Shown here: positions 26,045-29,039 of the stretch, piece by piece
Numbering within the stretch: position 1 is the stretch's first letter
How the letters are laid out: every line of letters starts with the position of its first letter
NCBI GenBank assembly: GCA_046594105.1
Contig: JBKJQB010000089.1
Location: 1 to 29,039 of the forward strand
Reading direction: 5' to 3'
DNA length: 29,039 nt
DNA from: JBDSGC01 sp046594105
GTDB lineage: Bacteria > Acidobacteriota > Thermoanaerobaculia > Gp7-AA8
Translations under genes and position numbers: made by a program
Notes under the pieces: generated by a model
The model's input: the letters and a program-made list of their open reading frames with translations, nothing else
The model's database searches: none
Told to the model about the DNA's origin: nothing

Positions 26045-26947
26045 TTGCCCAGCTCAAAAGGTTTGATGTTTTTCAACCCCTCTTCCGGGGCGAAGCTCTC
26101 CCCGGCCGAGTTGACCGCTCTGAAAGCGGAGGCGGAACAGAAGGGTCTGGAGGTGGTCCAGGTCTCCAAGGAACTGGACTGCGCCGCGCTGGTGCGGGAG
26201 CGGTTGAACGAGGGGCAGCGCCTTTTTGTGGCCGCCGGCGGTGACGGCACCATCAATACGGTCGTCCAGGCACTGATCAACACGGAGGCGGTCTTCGGCG
26301 TCATTCCGGTGGGGACTTACAATCACTTCGCCAAAGATCTGGGGATTCCTCTGCCGTGGAGGGAGGCGCTGGAGGTGGTGGTCAGTGGCACCGTGAAGCA
26401 GATCGATGCTGCGCGCATCAACGACCGCTTCTTCGTGAACAACATCTCCATGGGCCTGTACCCCGAACTGGTCGCCAAACGCGAGGCGAAAGGACGCGAC
26501 TATCCTCGATGGAAGGCGCGCCTGTACGCGGCCTGGTCCACGCTGCAGAAATACCCCCACATCGCCGTGACCCTCGACAGCGCGTACCACCACGAGGTGG
26601 TGCGGACTCACGTGCTGATGATCTCGAACAACTCTTACGATCTTTCCCGCATGGGGATCGAGGCTCCCAGAACGGGACTGGAGGAGGGGAGGTTGTCGGT
26701 GTACTGGCTCCCGCATGTGCCGCGGCTGGTCCTGATGTCGTTCATGGCTCACTATCTCGCCGGGCGAGTGAGGAAAGCACCCGGCTTTCGTTCCTTCCGC
26801 ACTGCGGGGATCAAGATGCAGTCTCCCCGCAGGCAGCTGGACGTCGGCGTCGATGGTGAGGTGGTGACGTTCCAGACCCCTCTGGTGATCACCACCGTCC
26901 CCCAGTCTCTGGCGGTCAGAGTTCCGCGCACCGATGCTCCGCGCTGA
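26045..26947 (+). CDS. Diacylglycerol/sphingosine-kinase-family lipid kinase (YegS/BmrU-like)
   Basis: ATP-dependent kinase expected to phosphorylate a membrane lipid such as diacylglycerol. About 300 residues: NPSSG (11-15) in the first strand, the nucleotide motif GGDGTINTV (65-73), PVGTYNHFAKDLG (about 88-100), and the C-terminal beta domain ending in DVGVDGEVV. The start is uncertain. TTG 26045 has GGAG 6 nt upstream and supplies the lysine and residues normally before the first strand; ATG 26066 would leave only MFFNPSSG. The gene starts divergently from the outer-membrane protein gene and lies 55 nt before the dynamin gene, so the two may be co-transcribed. The true substrate is unknown. 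Confidence 0.88.
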   Translation: MPSSKGLMFFNPSSGAKLSPAELTALKAEAEQKGLEVVQVSKELDCAALVRERLNEGQRLFVAAGGDGTINTVVQALINTEAVFGVIPVGTYNHFAKDLGIPLPWREALEVVVSGTVKQIDAARINDRFFVNNISMGLYPELVAKREAKGRDYPRWKARLYAAWSTLQKYPHIAVTLDSAYHHEVVRTHVLMISNNSYDLSRMGIEAPRTGLEEGRLSVYWLPHVPRLVLMSFMAHYLAGRVRKAPGFRSFRTAGIKMQSPRRQLDVGVDGEVVTFQTPLVITTVPQSLAVRVPRTDAPR

Positions 26948-27002
26948 TCGGTGAATGCGAGCTGCCCAGACGGTGGCATGACCTTCGAGTACCCTTTTCC
27001 CC

Positions 27003-28748
27003 ATGCCCGGCATTTTTGACACAGTGGTCGACACGGAAGTGCAGGCCCTGCTCCGTCGCGAGCACCGGCTGCTGGTGGAACTGCGCGAGACGCTGGAGCA
27101 CGAGCAGTCCGACGAGCGGCGGCGCGTCGACGAGCTGCTGACCACCCTCGAAGACCTCTTCACCATCGTGATCGTCGGGGAGTTCAACGCCGGCAAGTCC
27201 TCGATGATCAATGCCCTCTTCGGAGCGAAGCTGCGAACGGAAGGGCCCATTCCGGTCGACGACCGGATCTCCATCCTCCGTTATGGGGAGGCTGCGTCGC
27301 AGAAGCAGCTCTCGGACTTCGTCCTCGAGCAGTTCTATCCGGTCGAGTTCCTCCGCAACATCACCCTGGTTGATACGCCAGGAACCAACTCGATCGTCCA
27401 GCGGCACCAGGAGATCACCGAAGACTTCATTCCCCGCGCCGACCTCGTGCTGTTCGTAACCTCCATCGACCGGCCGCTCTCCGAGTCGGAGCGCAAGTTT
27501 CTCGAATACATCCGCGAGTGGGGCAAGAAAATCATCTTCGTACTGAACAAGATCGACACCAAGAGCGACGCGGAGATCGATGAGGTGCTCGACTATTTGA
27601 AAACGAACACCCGGACGATTTTCGGGTTCGACCCGACCATTTTTCCGGTGGCCGGCAAACTGGCGCTGGAGTCGAAGCTGGGAAATGCCACCCCCCGCGA
27701 GTGGACCCGGAGCCGGTTCGAGGCCTTGGAGGACTACATCCACAAGGTTCTCTCGGAGAAGGAGCGGGTGCGACTCAAGCTGCAGGCGCCACTGGACACC
27801 ATCGAAAGCATGGCCCGCAAGCAGTTCGTGATGATTGAGTCGCGGCAGACGGTGCTCTCCGACGACAAGCAGCGCATCGAGGCCGTCACCGAACAACTGG
27901 AGCGCGCACGGGGCGATCTGGAGTCGAACTTCCAGCAGTTCACGATCCGCATCGACAACCTGATGATGGACCTGGAGCGTCGGGGCACCGATTTCCTCGA
28001 TCGTTACGTGCGCATCCAGCACGTGCTCCTGCTTCGCGACAGTCTTCGTTTCCGTGAGGAGTTCGAGAGACAGGTCTTTCAGGGCTGGAAGAGCAGCATC
28101 GATGTGACCATCCAGGAGTCGGTGGACTGGCTGGTCCGCGAAAACATGAAGCTCTGGAACGACACGGTGGAAGCGTTTCATCGCCGCGTCGATGCGCAGT
28201 CGCGCAATCCCGACGTGATCGGGCGGGTGGGCCGGGAGTTCGCCTACAACCGCGAAGAGGTCTACACCCGCATCCGTACCATGGCCGAGCAACGCCTCAA
28301 CGGATACGACGTCAACGTGGAGAGCCGCCGCATCATCGATACCGCCATGCGCGGCGTCTTCCAGTCCTTCGGGCTCGGTGCCGGCGCGCTGGGGCTGGGG
28401 TACTTGTTCACCACGGCGGTCAGCAGCATGGCCCTCGACGTCACCGGCCTGACCGCCGCCACCATGCTCCTGGTCACCAGCTTCCTCATCCTCCCGTACA
28501 AACGCAGCAAGGCCAAGACCGAATTCAAGCAACGGATCGAGGAGCTCCGCGATCACATGCGCGAGTCGCTGACACGCGAGTCGAAGACTGAGATCGATCG
28601 CATGCTCCGCAGCATCACCTCCGCCTTCGAGCCGTACCAGCGCTTTTACGAAGCAGAATGGGACAAGGTCCAGCGCTTCGACACGAAGCTGACCGCGATT
28701 CTCGGCGAAACGCGCGAGATCGCAGCGGCGTTGTCGCGCATGGGGTGA
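27003..28748 (+). CDS. Bacterial dynamin-like GTPase (BDLP/mitofusin-like)
   Basis: Large GTPase that would bind and remodel membranes. It has 581 residues: N-terminal helices (1-50), G1 GEFNAGKSS (59-67), G3 DTPG (124-127), G4 NKID (182-185), then long helices (about 255-450) forming neck and trunk. A hydrophobic paddle or two-pass segment follows at about 452-498 (FGLGAGALGLGYLF, then TGLTAATMLLVTSFLIL), and a C-terminal coiled helix returns to the neck. The switch-I/G2 segment reads GPIPVDDRISILRYG, where relatives usually have PTT. No strong Shine-Dalgarno precedes the ATG. It is downstream of a lipid kinase and upstream of asnS. It stands alone, not as the usual tandem dynamin pair. Confidence 0.9.
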   Translation: MPGIFDTVVDTEVQALLRREHRLLVELRETLEHEQSDERRRVDELLTTLEDLFTIVIVGEFNAGKSSMINALFGAKLRTEGPIPVDDRISILRYGEAASQKQLSDFVLEQFYPVEFLRNITLVDTPGTNSIVQRHQEITEDFIPRADLVLFVTSIDRPLSESERKFLEYIREWGKKIIFVLNKIDTKSDAEIDEVLDYLKTNTRTIFGFDPTIFPVAGKLALESKLGNATPREWTRSRFEALEDYIHKVLSEKERVRLKLQAPLDTIESMARKQFVMIESRQTVLSDDKQRIEAVTEQLERARGDLESNFQQFTIRIDNLMMDLERRGTDFLDRYVRIQHVLLLRDSLRFREEFERQVFQGWKSSIDVTIQESVDWLVRENMKLWNDTVEAFHRRVDAQSRNPDVIGRVGREFAYNREEVYTRIRTMAEQRLNGYDVNVESRRIIDTAMRGVFQSFGLGAGALGLGYLFTTAVSSMALDVTGLTAATMLLVTSFLILPYKRSKAKTEFKQRIEELRDHMRESLTRESKTEIDRMLRSITSAFEPYQRFYEAEWDKVQRFDTKLTAILGETREIAAALSRMG

Positions 28749-28749
28749 A

Positions 28750-28820
28750 GCCGGCACGGCCGGCGGCGTTGGTTCGCCAAGCGTCCGCCACGATTTCGCC
28801 AGCTGCGTTCTCTGGCCGCC
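28750..28820 (+). repeat. Dispersed intergenic repeat, copy E
   Basis: Plus-orientation copy starting one base after the dynamin stop. The GCCGGC-ACG-GCCGGC hairpin (28750-28764) is followed by GTTGGTTCGCCAAGCG, then TCCGCCACGATTTCGCC and a diverged tail. In this copy TTGG-TTCG-CCAA is itself a perfect small hairpin with a UUCG loop. Confidence 0.85.
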
Positions 28821-28884
28821 CCCATCGTCGGCTCCTTGAAACCGTTCACTTGAGCCGCTTCAATTGGCTCATTCGTGGTGGTGT

Positions 28885-28908
28885 GGCACAGACACTCCTG
28901 TCTGTGCC
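28885..28908. repeat. Perfect 10-bp inverted repeat upstream of asnS (second repeat type)
   Basis: Arms GGCACAGACA and TGTCTGTGCC around CTCC, embedded in a GTGGTGT...GCCGTCCCCCCCC context and followed by a run of eight C. It is unrelated in sequence to the GCCGGC family. It lies 23 bases before the asnS -10 box, so it could act as an operator or as the terminator of the dynamin transcript, though no U-tract follows. Confidence 0.7.
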
Positions 28909-28931
28909 GTCCCCCCCCTTTCCCTCTCCCC

Positions 28932-28937
28932 TATAAT
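28932..28937 (+). promoter_or_regulatory. -10 box of asnS
   Basis: Perfect TATAAT, 11 nt before the asnS ATG. It predicts a leader of only about 5 nt with no ribosome site. The -35 position falls at the edge of the C-tract and shows no match. Confidence 0.6.
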
Positions 28938-28948
28938 CGCCAGCCCTG

Positions 28949-29039
28949 ATGAGCGACCTTCGGATCAAAGAGCTTCCCCGGCATGTCGGAGAGACCGTCA
29001 CCATCGACGGCTGGCTGTACAACAAGCGCAGCTCCGGCA
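28949..29039 (+). CDS. asnS: Asparaginyl-tRNA synthetase (N-terminal 30 codons, cut by window edge)
   Basis: Would charge tRNA-Asn with asparagine. Only the start of the OB-fold anticodon-binding domain is visible: RIKELPRHVGETVTIDGW, then LYNKRSSG. The GW-x-YNKRSSG wording is typical of AsnRS rather than AspRS, where the strand usually reads GWVHRRRDHGG. The ATG follows a TATAAT by 11 nt and has no Shine-Dalgarno. The gene runs off the right edge. Confidence 0.85.
   Translation, partial: MSDLRIKELPRHVGETVTIDGWLYNKRSSG

Noticed and set aside
25981..26304. N-terminal extension of the outer-membrane protein
   Set aside because: It would bury the signal peptide MKSFAIVLFALQ and overlap the lipid kinase gene.

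Overview
The window is GC-rich chromosomal DNA from a Gram-negative-type bacterium. It encodes a complete outer-membrane beta-barrel protein, a PpiD-like periplasmic chaperone, RodA/PBP2/MreBCD and FtsQAZ. Gene content and protein style (EADEYD-type MurC, FecR plus Ig/Fn3 envelope proteins, Ig-like 'GWA-D' repeat protein, AsnRS with the GW-YNKRSSG start) suggest Acidobacteriota. That placement is inference from memory, not from a search. I see no tRNA, rRNA, CRISPR, phage or insertion sequence, and no stretch over 300 bases lacks a gene.

Layout. 1-5346 (+): end of the division/cell-wall cluster, murG (cut by the window edge)-murC-ftsQ-ftsA-ftsZ, closed by two hairpins. 5620-7430 (-): an HU-type DNA-binding protein translationally coupled to guaA. 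7564-7923 (+): a small S4 RNA-binding protein. 8168-13870 (-): the elongasome operon mreB-mreC-mreD-mrdA(PBP2)-rodA, with a membrane-anchored FecR/Fn3 protein upstream on the same strand (14025-15458). 15718-18163 (+): a PpiD-like peptidyl-prolyl isomerase and a hotdog acyl-CoA thioesterase. 18182-20581 (-): rarA and a short PLP threonine dehydratase. 20682-22835 (+): a secreted four-domain Ig-like protein and an orphan receiver protein. 23104-25980 (-): a 958-residue outer-membrane barrel protein with large periplasmic domains. 26045-29039 (+): a diacylglycerol/sphingosine-kinase-family lipid kinase, a bacterial dynamin-like GTPase, and the first 30 codons of asnS.

Function. About half of the window serves envelope growth: the septal set (MurG/MurC/FtsQAZ) and the lateral-wall set (MreBCD/PBP2/RodA) lie only about 3 kb apart, followed by envelope biogenesis and membrane-remodelling genes. 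murB and ddl are absent from their common place between murC and ftsQ.

The most unusual non-coding signal is a dispersed intergenic repeat: at least seven copies in five blocks. Each has a GCCGGC-ACG-GCCGGC hairpin followed by a conserved 35-base body. In most copies the hairpin faces the 3' end of the nearest gene, and no copy lies inside a coding region. Other points of interest are the composite outer-membrane protein, a dynamin whose switch-I threonines are replaced, a likely leaderless mRNA for threonine dehydratase, and a second kind of hairpin upstream of asnS.
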